A stretch of 64,000 nucleotides of DNA from an uncultured Aquimarina sp. (GTDB lineage Bacteria; Bacteroidota; Bacteroidia; Flavobacteriales; Flavobacteriaceae): the NCBI GenBank assembly GCA_947498455.1, contig CANMKK010000029.1, positions 1 through 64,000 of the forward strand. The letters run 5' to 3'. The position numbers and the translations under genes were made by a program. The notes below the pieces were generated by a model, which ran no database searches, was not told the origin of the DNA, and saw only the letters and a list, made by a program, of their open reading frames with translations. Below, one piece after another: positions 1 through 8,996 of the stretch (positions are counted from its first letter, which is position 1; each line of letters begins with the position of its first letter).

Positions 1-54
1 GTAATTGATACTTTTTTGCGTGAAGCAAAGGCCAGAGTAACATACTCATAAAAT

Positions 55-85
55 AACCAGCTACATTTCTGTAACTGATTATTGT
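55..85 (-). terminator. Hairpin after repeat copy 1, terminator-like
   Basis: Read on the minus strand, a 7-bp stem (58-64 with 71-77, one G-T pair) with a 6-nt loop is followed by a T-rich stretch. It lies just downstream of hairpin repeat copy 1 in the toxin-operon direction. Similar hairpins follow copies 2 and 5, which is the main reason to believe it. Confidence 0.45.
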
Positions 86-105
86 TATTTGTTTTCTTAC
101 TCATA

Positions 106-150
106 CCCGCCAAGTTTTGACGTCACCCGAAAGGATTCGGGCGCTAGCAC
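106..150. repeat. Hairpin repeat, copy 1
   Basis: First copy of a roughly 45-bp imperfect palindrome. An outer CCCGC arm is followed by a 10-nt one-sided segment, an inner CCCGAA/TTCGGG stem with an AGGA loop, then GCTAGC. Here the distal arm has decayed: GCTAGCAC replaces GCTAGCGGG. A T-rich lead ending in TCTTACTC precedes it, as in copies 2, 3 and 5. Confidence 0.8.
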
Positions 151-183
151 TTATCAAAAATGTAAAACTTAAATCTATAGCAT

Positions 184-216
184 AAAAAAACCAGCTACCA
201 ATCAATTTAACTGGTT
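184..216 (-). terminator. Intrinsic terminator after repeat copy 2
   Basis: On the minus strand an AACCAG/CTGGTT stem is followed immediately by seven T residues, the standard form of a Rho-independent terminator. It sits about 25 bp downstream (toxin-strand direction) of hairpin repeat copy 2, with no complete gene in front of it now. It therefore looks like the tail of a lost cassette. Confidence 0.7.
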
Positions 217-240
217 CTTAGCTTTATTTTCTTACTCTTA

Positions 241-286
241 CCCGCCAAGCTGTGACGGCACTCGAAAGGATTCGAGCGCTAGCGGG
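241..286. repeat. Hairpin repeat, copy 2 (covarying stem)
   Basis: Same architecture as copy 1 with an intact outer stem. The inner stem is CTCGAA/TTCGAG instead of CCCGAA/TTCGGG, so both arms changed together and pairing is kept. The one-sided segment reads TGTGACGGCA instead of TTTGACGTCA. Confidence 0.85.
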
Positions 287-318
287 ACTGTTTTATTACT
301 ATTTATTTCTTACTCTTA

Positions 319-365
319 CCCGCCAAGCTTTGACGTCACCCGAAAGGATTCGGGCGCTAGCGGGG
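319..365. repeat. Hairpin repeat, copy 3
   Basis: Full copy with CCCGC and GCGGG outer arms and CCCGAA/TTCGGG inner stem. Its right edge is the exact point where the IS3 transposase reading frame begins, so the transposon gene was cut at the hairpin. Confidence 0.85.
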
Positions 366-835
366 CATACTCAAGAAAAATTGTTGGACATCATTTAGCT
401 GATAGTTTACTGACTTCTGAGACAATCAAAGCATTACAAATGGCAATATCTAATCTATCAGAAAACTTAGAAGATAACTCTAAACTAATACATCATTCCG
501 ATAGAGGAACTCAGTATTGCAGTAATGAATATGTGAAATTGTTGCAAACCAATAACATTCAAATTAGTATGACTCAAAATGGAGATCCATTAGAAAATGC
601 AATAGCAGAACGAGTAAATGGAATTATTAAAGAAGAATATCTAAATGATTATCAAATAGAAAATCAAAAGGAAGCTGAGGAGCTATTAAAAACTGTCGTT
701 GAACTATATAATAATGAAAGACCACATATGAGTATAGGAAACCTTACACCAAATCAAGTACATCAAAATAATATAAAAACTCAAAAACTATGGAAGAATT
801 ATTATTTAAAAAATCCTATTATTGTAAACCAATAA
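365..835 (+). pseudogene. IS3-family transposase (OrfB), 3' fragment
   Basis: This is the C-terminal catalytic part of an IS3/IS150-type DDE transposase. The frame is open from the edge of hairpin repeat 3 and begins with A-Y-S-R-K-I-V-G, mid-way through the integrase core. The motif H-S-D-R-G-T-Q-Y carries the second catalytic Asp. The region N-G-D-P-L-E-N-A-I-A-E-R carries the final Glu context. The first catalytic Asp, the helix-turn-helix OrfA and the terminal inverted repeats are absent. An in-frame ATG at 440 exists, but the product would be inactive. The fragment is bounded on both sides by hairpin repeats (copies 3 and 4), so it probably arrived by recombination there and not by intact transposition. 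Confidence 0.85.
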
Positions 836-905
836 TAGGATTAAGATATAGATGTAAATCTATTTTAGGATTAATGTAAAATATGTAAACTTTTTTTAGG
901 ACGAG

Positions 906-946
906 ACACTGTGACGGCACTCGAAAGGATTCGAGCGCTAGCGGGG
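906..946. repeat. Hairpin repeat, copy 4 (5' truncated)
   Basis: This copy carries the CTCGAA/TTCGAG version of the inner stem and the intact right arm. The left arm (CCCGCCAAG) is replaced by IS-side sequence. It marks the right border of the transposase fragment. Confidence 0.8.
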
Positions 947-971
947 GCAAAAGCTCGTAATACTTATGCAT

Positions 972-1002
972 AAAAAAACAGTCAACTATTTCTAATTGAC
1001 TG
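972..1002 (-). terminator. Intrinsic terminator after repeat copy 5
   Basis: On the minus strand a perfect CAGTCAA/TTGACTG stem with a 10-nt loop is followed by seven T residues. It lies about 28 bp downstream of repeat copy 5 in the toxin-operon direction. It would end transcription coming from the RHS fragment and the immunity gene. Confidence 0.8.
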
Positions 1003-1029
1003 CTTATTACTATTTATTTCTTACTCTTA

Positions 1030-1075
1030 CCCGCCAAGCTTTGACGTCACCCGAAGGATTCGGCCGCTAGCGGGG
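1030..1075. repeat. Hairpin repeat, copy 5
   Basis: Full-length copy with a slightly degraded inner stem (CCCGAA-GGA-TTCGG). Its GCTAGC supplies an in-frame TAG stop to the RHS fragment entering from the right on the minus strand. The RHS homology stops right at the repeat edge. Confidence 0.85.
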
Positions 1076-1335
1076 TTCTATATATCCTTCTGGATGGTTA
1101 ATGAATTTTAAGTTATTATCTTCATAAATATAATTACCGGCGTATAAAGTACGATTTACTGAATTATTTGATAGTACTTCTTTGCTTAATTTGTTTCCTG
1201 TGGCATCATATACATAATCAATTTCTTCAAAATGAACCTGTTTTATGATCTCTGTAGGTAAGTTTAAATGATTATAGGTGATTAAATTAATGCCCTTATT
1301 TAGATCTTGGATCATATTTCCATTGACATCATAGC
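1067..1335 (-). pseudogene. RHS repeat fragment between two hairpin repeats
   Basis: About 262 bp encode an internal piece of an RHS protein. It is open on the minus strand from the repeat remnant at 1336 to a TAG inside repeat copy 5, and the first in-frame ATG is at 1315. The product aligns with the segment of the complete RHS gene encoded near 3039-3290, sharing Y-N-H-L-N-L-P and the motif H-P-E-G-Y-I-E-P. It differs at many residues in between, so it comes from a different RHS gene and is not a fresh duplication. It has no signal peptide, core or tip and is almost certainly non-functional on its own. Confidence 0.8.
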
Positions 1336-1353
1336 GATTCGGGCGCTAGGGGG
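1336..1353. repeat. Hairpin repeat remnant, copy 6
   Basis: Only the right half of the repeat remains (ATTCGGGCGCTAG then a G-run). It joins the 3' end of the putative immunity gene to the RHS fragment and supplies the TAG stop codon of the immunity reading frame. Confidence 0.7.
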
Positions 1354-1825
1354 ATTGCATAGCGGCTTTAGAATTATGAGCTAATAATATATTTTTATCA
1401 TTGTTATACGACTTTAAAAGTGAATTTAACTTAGGCTCGTTAAAACTTCCTAAATAATAAAACAAAGACGTTTTAGCATAATCATCTCTAATCAACAAAA
1501 AATTATCATAGGCAACATCTATCATTTTATGTTTATCTTTATTTAATTTATAAAGACAACTAGCTATAATAATTTTATCAAAAGGCTCTTCTATTTCTTC
1601 CAACCTTTTTTCTATAACCTCTGTTGATTTTTTTGAATTAAGATTAGCTAATGTTTCTATAACTAACAAATCATGTCTTGATACTAAATCTTCAATAAGC
1701 ATATTCTCAATTAATACCCTTTCTTCTTGATTTAAATTATCTATTAAATCTCCATTATAAAAGTCTCTTCTATTTTCATAATCGTCAGGTGGAATTATCT
1801 TCTTATATAATTTTTCCGTATTCAT
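1346..1825 (-). CDS. Putative immunity protein of the RHS toxin
   Basis: A 159-aa, highly charged, helix-rich protein with no signal peptide, consistent with a cytosolic protein. It starts 2 nt after the stop of the toxin-tipped RHS gene, the usual place and spacing for a polymorphic-toxin immunity gene. The alternating amphipathic helices (for example the stretch around residues 85-150) suggest a HEAT/ARM-like solenoid, a common immunity fold, but I recognise no named family. The last residues (M-Q-S-P) and the TAG stop are made by the adjacent hairpin-repeat remnant. The natural C-terminus may therefore have been cut off and replaced. The assignment is by position, not by homology. Confidence 0.6.
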   Translation of the reverse strand: MNTEKLYKKIIPPDDYENRRDFYNGDLIDNLNQEERVLIENMLIEDLVSRHDLLVIETLANLNSKKSTEVIEKRLEEIEEPFDKIIIASCLYKLNKDKHKMIDVAYDNFLLIRDDYAKTSLFYYLGSFNEPKLNSLLKSYNNDKNILLAHNSKAAMQSP

Positions 1826-1827
1826 AA

Positions 1828-4800
1828 TTAATCAATATAATTATACTTAATCTTTATACCATTTGCCTCTAAAATAGGTCTTTCTATTCTCATCCATGTA
1901 GAATTTTTAAAGCCAGGTGTTTTCATATAACTTCTAGAAAGATATACATTAGCCGTGCTGCCTTTTTTAAATGTCCGTGCAAGTGCCGCAGATAATCTAT
2001 CCCAATAAGGTCCAGATTGTGCTCTATTCATTCCCGATGTTAATTTTATCATATTTTTACCTGCATTTGTCCTCCCTAATACAGTAAATCCTGCTCTTCT
2101 TGCAGCTAATTCTGTTCCACGGCCTGACCAAAATGACATTTTTCCTAAATTGGCTAACTTGGAAACAGGAGCTTTAAATAATAAAAGCTCAAAAATTATA
2201 GTATCTTCATCCAAGTTTCCTCGAGCCAATGGCACTTGACCTCCGTAATAGTCATAAGCTTGCATTGCCCACGAAGACATAGCTATTAAGACATCATCAG
2301 TAAAGTTATAATTGCCCAGTATTTCAATAGATGCTTGACCTTGTCCTATTTTTCTAATTGTAGACCTAAACGCTTCAAAATACCTGCTCTCTGACACCCA
2401 TCCCTTGCCTAATCCATCAACTCCACCAGAATGATAAATTTGCTTTTCGTATGAATATGTTTCCATACCATCAAGACCATTAGTGTGGCTTACTTTTTGC
2501 GTTCTAGCTTGTCCTTCTTGTGGGCAATCATCACAAAAGCCACCATTCCCATCAGAATTCCAAGTACTGCTCCCGTTTTCTGGCGTTGCATTCCAAGCTT
2601 CTGTTATAGAACTTACTGTAGTAGTCCCAGAAGGATCAGCAAAATATACAGGATTATTATCAAAAGCCGTATAAGTAGACATATTAAAATGGGTGACAGG
2701 ATCTATAGACGTCCAACGAGCTATAGCAGGATCATAACTTCGAGCACCAAAATCTAACCACTCTAACCCTAACTCAGAGTTCTCCTCTTTATTACCAAAC
2801 CCATAGTTATGTTTAGTCCCAACAATACCGGTATTATACCCTTTATGTTGTAGTCCAAAGGGATAATAGTTCTTCTCTTCTAAGATTTCCATATGGTTAT
2901 CATTGTCGCCATCCACATCAACATCGTTTCGTAAAACATCGATTTTCCCGTCATTGTCTTTGTCTGAGTATGAGAGCCTGATATTCCCTAAATGGTCTTT
3001 ATACTGGTATACATAATCAAAAGCACCTTGTCCATTTGGTTCTATATACCCTTCTGGATGGTTAAAGAATTTTAGAGTATTGTTTTCATATATATAATTA
3101 CCAGCATATACTGTTGTAATAGCTTGTTTCGCATTGAACGTTTTGGATAATTTACTTCCGTCAGCAGCATATTTATACTCAATAGTAGATGCTCCTATAG
3201 CAACTACTATAGGTAAATTCAAATGATTATAACTAATGTTACTAATCCCTTTATTTTTATCTTCCGTCATATTCCCATTAACATCATAGCTATAATCATC
3301 TCCAGAAGTATTCCCATCTTTAAATCCTTGATGGATACCACTTCCATCGGTCACATTTTTTAGTTTATTTCCTATGTCATAGGTGTATGCTAGGTTATCC
3401 ATCACTCCAAAATCATCAGTATTTGGTTGTCTAAGTCCTTGTCGCTCTAAGGTACGGATATTTCCGTTTTTATCATAGGATACCCCTGTAAGATTATAAT
3501 GACCAGTATTGTCTGTTGCTGCGGTAATACGGTTTAGCGCATCATAACTATAGGTATAGCTCGTACTTATTGGATTACCTGTGCTTGGGTCTGTAACAGT
3601 GCCATTAGTAGTATTCCAACTGGTCTGACTGATATTTCCATTAAAGAGTTTCTTACTTGAATCGGTTATATCATTATACTTGATGTTAAAATTAAAAAGA
3701 TCATCGTCATTCTTAGTATCATTGTTAATGTTGGTCAACCATCCTCTAACATTATAGGTGTAATCTACTTCTTGTAATCCTCCACCGACTTCTTTAGTTG
3801 CTAACTGTCCTAATTCATCATAGGTGTTGGCAACGATCTGTTCGGTTGTTTGTGAATCTATTTTCTGGTTTTGTTCCAGTAACCTTCCCATATGATCATA
3901 GGTAAAGGTGTCTATGGTTACAATCGGAGTGTTATCATCCTTGATATGCGTAGTTTTGGATTCTAGGGCTTTTACGAAATCCATCTTAGTTTCTGCAATA
4001 TCTGTAGTGTTTAGGTATTCATTTTGAGAAACGATGTAGATAGGTCTTGCTTTGGCATCATAATAGGTAGCTGTAGTAATCCAAAAAGAGGTGCTTAACA
4101 CCTTTACTTTAGATCCTGTTGCCAGAGATTTAGTGTTAGGAGTGATGTTTTGATTATATGTTGTACCAGGATTGTTAAACAAAGCATCTTCGCTACCCAA
4201 AAATGAATAATCATCGTAGTAATTAATGGTCAGTACTTCGGCATTTTGTGCATTGGGATAGCCTCCATTATCGTAATACATAGTGGCTCCACCAATCAGT
4301 ACAGGTGCTCCTCTTGTTACCCATAGATTGCCCGTCAAGGCATTGATTTCTGTTTGTATTGCATCTCTATCACGGTTATCAGAGGTTTTACCTGTATAGG
4401 CAACCCTGCCAAAGGCATCATACTTGGTAAATAACCAAGCTGATCTTGATCTTTGATTTGCATCCTGGGTCATCACAGGTTGATCCAACTTGTTATATAC
4501 AATATATTCTTCTCCTTTACCGGGTATTTTCTTTTCTATTAAACGATTCCTATAGTCATACCTATATTGATAACACAGTTCAGTAAGTTCCTCGTCAGAG
4601 ACACCTTCTGTATTGTGTATGGTTACTTTTGGAGGAATCACATAGGTAAGATTCCCAAAATCATCATATACATAGTAAGTATCATGAGCTTCTGGGGTTG
4701 CTGAGTCTGTCGAAGCATAGGTTCTTTTAAGAATAACTCTTCCTTGTTTGTCCTTAAACTCTTCGGTGGAATGTGCTGTGCCAGAAGTATGATTTTCATC

Positions 4801-5595
4801 ATAGGTAACGGATTTATACAGCTCATTTGCTCCATAAAAAGTAGTACCTCCTGTTAAAGTGGGTATTTCTGTATCATCATTGGTAAACGTTATGGTAAAC
4901 AAACGTACTTCTGTTGCTGTATTGGTTTCGTACCCAAATTCTATTTCATGACCTCCACCCATTCTCCAGTCATATCCCGGAGCGGCTTGTTTTAGCACTC
5001 GGTTCAGTGGCGATGGCTCAAAAGCTGTTTCTGAAAAAGGATTAGCCGTATTTTGATATTTTGGTTCGTCGTAGAAAGATGCGGTAGCACTTTCTGCATT
5101 GGTTCTATAGCTTCCTAAGGTTCCTGTGGCTTCATAGGGGAGGTATTCTTTTTCTTGCCGCCCATACTCATCGTAGTCTATAAAGGTTACAATATCCTGT
5201 TTGTCATTAGAGGCTTTGATCCCAATCTGCTGCTTTGGTCTTCCTAAGCCATCAAAATAAGTAACTCCCTCAATGACATCTTTATTGTTAATGATCCCAT
5301 TAGGTGTACTCATTTCAGTTTGATAGCTTCTGGTAAAGATATAGTTTTGAGTATCGTCTAGTGATAGATTAATATACGGGTCTGCACTGATAACGGCATG
5401 GAAATTACTTCCTGCTTGTATCAGGGTAGTCGGCTTAATGATAATCGACTGTGTGGCTACCGGAAGACGATCTGCCTCTGCACTGGAAGCTGTAATAGTC
5501 TTATTTTGTATGGTTACTACAGCCTCTACCTGTGCATTCATACGAATCCCTACAAAAAGTAAGGCTATAACGATATATTGTGATATATTTTTCAT
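1828..5595 (-). CDS. RHS protein with DUF6443-type N-terminus and toxin tip
   Basis: A 1255-aa secreted RHS/YD-repeat protein, the toxin-carrying half of a two-gene RHS shell. Residues 1-21 form a Sec signal peptide. Residues about 50-230 match the DUF6443 region common in Bacteroidota (Y-F-D-G-L-G-R-P-K-Q). YD repeats run to about 870. The RHS core follows (Y-Q-Y-K-D-H-L-G-N-I-R, then A-R-S-Y-D-P-A-I-A-R-W and S-I-D-P near 963). The core contains an Asp-rich insert of Ca-binding type. After P-S-G near 990 comes a roughly 265-aa variable tip containing F-W-S-G-R-G-T-E near 1150 and conserved-looking Trp, Arg and Glu residues. This is a plausible enzymatic toxin that I cannot assign to a class. 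It lies 7 nt after the upstream RHS gene. Confidence 0.85.
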   Translation of the reverse strand: MKNISQYIVIALLFVGIRMNAQVEAVVTIQNKTITASSAEADRLPVATQSIIIKPTTLIQAGSNFHAVISADPYINLSLDDTQNYIFTRSYQTEMSTPNGIINNKDVIEGVTYFDGLGRPKQQIGIKASNDKQDIVTFIDYDEYGRQEKEYLPYEATGTLGSYRTNAESATASFYDEPKYQNTANPFSETAFEPSPLNRVLKQAAPGYDWRMGGGHEIEFGYETNTATEVRLFTITFTNDDTEIPTLTGGTTFYGANELYKSVTYDENHTSGTAHSTEEFKDKQGRVILKRTYASTDSATPEAHDTYYVYDDFGNLTYVIPPKVTIHNTEGVSDEELTELCYQYRYDYRNRLIEKKIPGKGEEYIVYNKLDQPVMTQDANQRSRSAWLFTKYDAFGRVAYTGKTSDNRDRDAIQTEINALTGNLWVTRGAPVLIGGATMYYDNGGYPNAQNAEVLTINYYDDYSFLGSEDALFNNPGTTYNQNITPNTKSLATGSKVKVLSTSFWITTATYYDAKARPIYIVSQNEYLNTTDIAETKMDFVKALESKTTHIKDDNTPIVTIDTFTYDHMGRLLEQNQKIDSQTTEQIVANTYDELGQLATKEVGGGLQEVDYTYNVRGWLTNINNDTKNDDDLFNFNIKYNDITDSSKKLFNGNISQTSWNTTNGTVTDPSTGNPISTSYTYSYDALNRITAATDNTGHYNLTGVSYDKNGNIRTLERQGLRQPNTDDFGVMDNLAYTYDIGNKLKNVTDGSGIHQGFKDGNTSGDDYSYDVNGNMTEDKNKGISNISYNHLNLPIVVAIGASTIEYKYAADGSKLSKTFNAKQAITTVYAGNYIYENNTLKFFNHPEGYIEPNGQGAFDYVYQYKDHLGNIRLSYSDKDNDGKIDVLRNDVDVDGDNDNHMEILEEKNYYPFGLQHKGYNTGIVGTKHNYGFGNKEENSELGLEWLDFGARSYDPAIARWTSIDPVTHFNMSTYTAFDNNPVYFADPSGTTTVSSITEAWNATPENGSSTWNSDGNGGFCDDCPQEGQARTQKVSHTNGLDGMETYSYEKQIYHSGGVDGLGKGWVSESRYFEAFRSTIRKIGQGQASIEILGNYNFTDDVLIAMSSWAMQAYDYYGGQVPLARGNLDEDTIIFELLLFKAPVSKLANLGKMSFWSGRGTELAARRAGFTVLGRTNAGKNMIKLTSGMNRAQSGPYWDRLSAALARTFKKGSTANVYLSRSYMKTPGFKNSTWMRIERPILEANGIKIKYNYID

Positions 5596-5602
5596 CGGTT
5601 GC

Positions 5603-8600
5603 TTAGTTTTTGTAGTTATACTTATTTTCTGATATCAGATTCCCATCAGCATCTTTTATAAATTCTAATCGGTTGAAATCATCATATTGGTAATATATCG
5701 TATATCCCCTTGGATCGGTCATACTGGTCACTCCAATCAACGGATCATAGGTATAGGTGGAGATCATTGCATTAGGAAAAACAGTACGTAACCTATCTAA
5801 GTCCTCTCTTAGCTTACCTTCATTACCAGTATACCTGATAGTACGGTCATTATCGGCATTGGATTTGGTAACCAGATTTAGGATAAAAGATTGAACCTGA
5901 TTATAAGTAACATTTTCAATTTTAGCAATAGGATATTCATTTTGGTATCCCCAGATGTATACAATAGGGATTCCATTAGCTTTATACAGTTCTTTGGGTT
6001 TACCATTAGGGTAATAACTATATTGTACTCTGTCTTCAAAGGTATTAATAGTATTCACTTCTCCTTTTAGAGTCTGAACAAATTCAGGTAATACATTACT
6101 ACCTCCCCAATCACGGAATAAAGTACGGTTCGTATTTATTTTATTAAAAGTATTCCCTTCTTTTTTTAGAGATTCTGTTTGGATAGTAGTAGCAATCTGA
6201 TGTAAATCATCAGATTGTAACCGTTCTATAGCGGATTGTTGGGAAAAAGTTAATCCCGACAAATCTGTCACATTATCAGGATAATAATTTTTGGTAATTA
6301 ATTCTTCTCCTACACTATTTTTTGTTTTTTGTTCTGTTAAAAAATAATTAGGATGATCATAAGTATAACTTTTTTCAGTAGTAATCGGGTTTTCTCCATT
6401 TGTGTCATAGGTAGTCTCCAGAGTTGATGTTAATAGTTTTTTACCAAAAGAAATAAAACCTCTATTATAAGAATATGAAAAATTTGCACTACTACAAACT
6501 GAATAACCGCCAGAACCGCCAGTATGCAATCCATCAGGCCCCGTAGGATGAACATAATTTACGGCTAATTCTGTTTCGTCTACAAGCGTATAATTGTTTT
6601 CTATATAGCTGAGAGGTAAATATGTATCACCAAATCTTTTATATACTTTTTTAGATTTTAAACTTCCGCCTGCCCAACTTTTTGTAACATAATTCACAAA
6701 ATTTCCAAATCCAACTTCGGGCATTTGAGGAATGTAAGTTTTATCTAAAGATCCCCCAATTGGAGTTAGACAAAAATCTTGATAAGAATCTGGATGTTCA
6801 AATAACGTGAACTCGGACCCCGTAACATCCCCACCTATATCCATAATACGGTAAGCAGGAGTCGGTTCATATTCATAAACGATCTTACCATTATCGATGT
6901 CGTTATTGTCATAATGATATTCTGTTACTTCTGTATACTCTGCTGCTGGTCCTCCATTCACATTTAGAGAATAGGTAGGGTATGAGGTAATAATGTTTAG
7001 AAATTTCGGTTCAAGATGTACTTTATGTACTTTTCTATAATCTCTTTCAGCAACGGGGATTAAAACCCGAGGAGTATCATACTCATACGCTTTCTTAGAA
7101 GTAAATTCGATATCGACCCCATCATAATTGGTAATGGATTTGATACGTAATCCTCCCACCAATATTTCTTTTTCTTCTTCTTCATACCCATCCAAAACTT
7201 TCCAACTAACACTTGCACTTATTCCTGTGCAAATATAATTAGGAATAGAATTGGCTAATTCTTTGAGCTCTAACTGATAAGTTCTATCTGTAAATAGATT
7301 GACTGTTTCACTATATCCATTATCAGTTTCTTCACTAAAAGGAATGCTTTTTCTTTTATAAGTGGCATCATTCAGTTTTGCATATGCATTTCTTGCATTT
7401 TGGTTATTTTGACAAGGAAGAAAAGAAAACCGTATTTTCGGTTCTAATACTTCCTGAGGAATCGTAAAACTAGTAGCTAAATTACTTGACCCACAACCTG
7501 TGTCAGGAGAGCCTACTGTATAAGAATTACTTACAGCATTGTAAATTGGTTTTCTTATGGTTGTATTATACTTGTTCGCTTCATACTCAAATTCGGTATA
7601 TCCTCCTGTTGGGTAGGTGATTTTTGTTAAAATCCCCGATTGCATGGCTACTTCATCGGCGTTTCTATCTCCTGTCCCTACTTCCGCCACAAATGGAACC
7701 ATTGCAGTACTTTTTGAAGAATCAGACATGCTATGAAAGATCGTATTATGTCTATGCATATAGCTACCTGTATTGGTGTTGGCGTATCCCCAGAAATCCT
7801 GTCCAGAAGAAGTACGTATAGGTAATTCTCTGGGATTATACTCAAAACTATACGATTGAGGTGCTGTAGTATTCTCATATAAATCAACACTAGTTAATCT
7901 TAAGGAACTGCGAACGCCTGGCCCTGTTAAGTTTTGATTAAGTGTGTCATACCCTCCTCCAGATCGGGAATAATAATTATAATTAAAGGTTATTTGCTTG
8001 ATAAGCGTATCTACTCCATTAATGGTAGAATATACCTTAATATGATTTAGTTTAGGGGACTGACTATCTGTTCTGTCCATACTATAATCAAATAGCACAT
8101 ATCCCGCTTTAAAATTGATTTGTCGGAGTGTTTTTTCGTATGATTTGTAACCACCTGTCTGACGACTAACCTGGGGAGGAAGAGGTATAAAACTTGATGC
8201 ATTTACTATTGCCAATTCCATTGAAATCTGATCCCCGATTTTTTCTTTTGCCTTATCAAACGAATGATCATCATAATCAAAAGTAATATGATCTGTTTGA
8301 TTAACAGAGGTTACACGGGTAAGATACGATGCGGTATTAAATTTTCTATAGGAAAGGGGTTTCCCATGTTCGTGCCAATTATCTACACTTTCATGATCAT
8401 TAAAATTCAATCGCTGTCCATTTTCTAAAAGTGCTTGAAAATCACCATCATTTGATGATATGGTAATAGGTTTGTAATCTATAAAAACATATTTGGATAG
8501 CTCCTGATTATAATAAAATTTTCCTGAATTCCCTGAATAATTAAACAAATATTCATCTGGAGCAGAGTCGGCTACCCCTTGGGAAACATCTTGAAAATAA

Positions 8601-8980
8601 CTGTCGTAAATAGCATTGAATTCAACATTCTCCAAATCAAGAATTGTACTACTACCCGGTTGTCCTTTTACATTTCTAATGATAGCTCCACCAGCATTTA
8701 ATGTCCATCCTAATCCTACCCAGGAAGCTTCTTCGTTTACACGAATTCCCGAAGTTGCATTATAACTTAAATTAATAGGGATTTCTATATCTCCTTGTTT
8801 TATGGTATATAAAGGGATCGATATATTTGTAGTCCCTAAATTCATATTTACGGGGAATACCCCAAATTTACCTAAACTAGCTGCTGTTGGTGAGACAGGA
8901 CTATAGGTATTCAGTTCTTGCCCGATTCCTATCCATGTGCTAAATAGAAATAAATAAACAATATATTTTTTCATATTCAT
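5603..8980 (-). CDS. SpvB/TcB-like RHS protein, N-terminal shell half
   Basis: A 1125-aa secreted protein. I chose ATG 8980 (8974 is equally possible) because a longer GTG frame would run into the preceding gene. A signal peptide follows (K-K-Y-I-V-Y-L-F-L-F, ending at G-I-G-Q). Residues about 30-110 have the SpvB-like pattern: I-S-I-P-L-Y, I-P-I-N-L-S-Y and W-V-G-L-G-W-T-L. A long beta-rich middle follows, and the last 60 residues are true YD repeats (Y-D-P-L-I-G-V-T-S-M-T-D-P-R-G). It has no toxin tip or RHS core. By analogy with TcB/TcC it probably forms the first half of a cocoon completed by the next gene. It is translationally close to both neighbours. Confidence 0.8.
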   Translation of the reverse strand: MNMKKYIVYLFLFSTWIGIGQELNTYSPVSPTAASLGKFGVFPVNMNLGTTNISIPLYTIKQGDIEIPINLSYNATSGIRVNEEASWVGLGWTLNAGGAIIRNVKGQPGSSTILDLENVEFNAIYDSYFQDVSQGVADSAPDEYLFNYSGNSGKFYYNQELSKYVFIDYKPITISSNDGDFQALLENGQRLNFNDHESVDNWHEHGKPLSYRKFNTASYLTRVTSVNQTDHITFDYDDHSFDKAKEKIGDQISMELAIVNASSFIPLPPQVSRQTGGYKSYEKTLRQINFKAGYVLFDYSMDRTDSQSPKLNHIKVYSTINGVDTLIKQITFNYNYYSRSGGGYDTLNQNLTGPGVRSSLRLTSVDLYENTTAPQSYSFEYNPRELPIRTSSGQDFWGYANTNTGSYMHRHNTIFHSMSDSSKSTAMVPFVAEVGTGDRNADEVAMQSGILTKITYPTGGYTEFEYEANKYNTTIRKPIYNAVSNSYTVGSPDTGCGSSNLATSFTIPQEVLEPKIRFSFLPCQNNQNARNAYAKLNDATYKRKSIPFSEETDNGYSETVNLFTDRTYQLELKELANSIPNYICTGISASVSWKVLDGYEEEEKEILVGGLRIKSITNYDGVDIEFTSKKAYEYDTPRVLIPVAERDYRKVHKVHLEPKFLNIITSYPTYSLNVNGGPAAEYTEVTEYHYDNNDIDNGKIVYEYEPTPAYRIMDIGGDVTGSEFTLFEHPDSYQDFCLTPIGGSLDKTYIPQMPEVGFGNFVNYVTKSWAGGSLKSKKVYKRFGDTYLPLSYIENNYTLVDETELAVNYVHPTGPDGLHTGGSGGYSVCSSANFSYSYNRGFISFGKKLLTSTLETTYDTNGENPITTEKSYTYDHPNYFLTEQKTKNSVGEELITKNYYPDNVTDLSGLTFSQQSAIERLQSDDLHQIATTIQTESLKKEGNTFNKINTNRTLFRDWGGSNVLPEFVQTLKGEVNTINTFEDRVQYSYYPNGKPKELYKANGIPIVYIWGYQNEYPIAKIENVTYNQVQSFILNLVTKSNADNDRTIRYTGNEGKLREDLDRLRTVFPNAMISTYTYDPLIGVTSMTDPRGYTIYYQYDDFNRLEFIKDADGNLISENKYNYKN

Positions 8981-8996
8981 TCTTATTTTTTTTAAA

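Noticed and set aside
106..1075. CRISPR array
   Set aside because: Spacing between hairpin repeats is irregular (about 30 to 540 bp), the spacers hold gene fragments, and no cas gene is present.
106..1075. Integron attC sites
   Set aside because: The hairpins lack the GTTRRRY/RYYYAAC core boxes and no integron integrase is visible. Only the idea of a folded recombination site is kept as a hypothesis.
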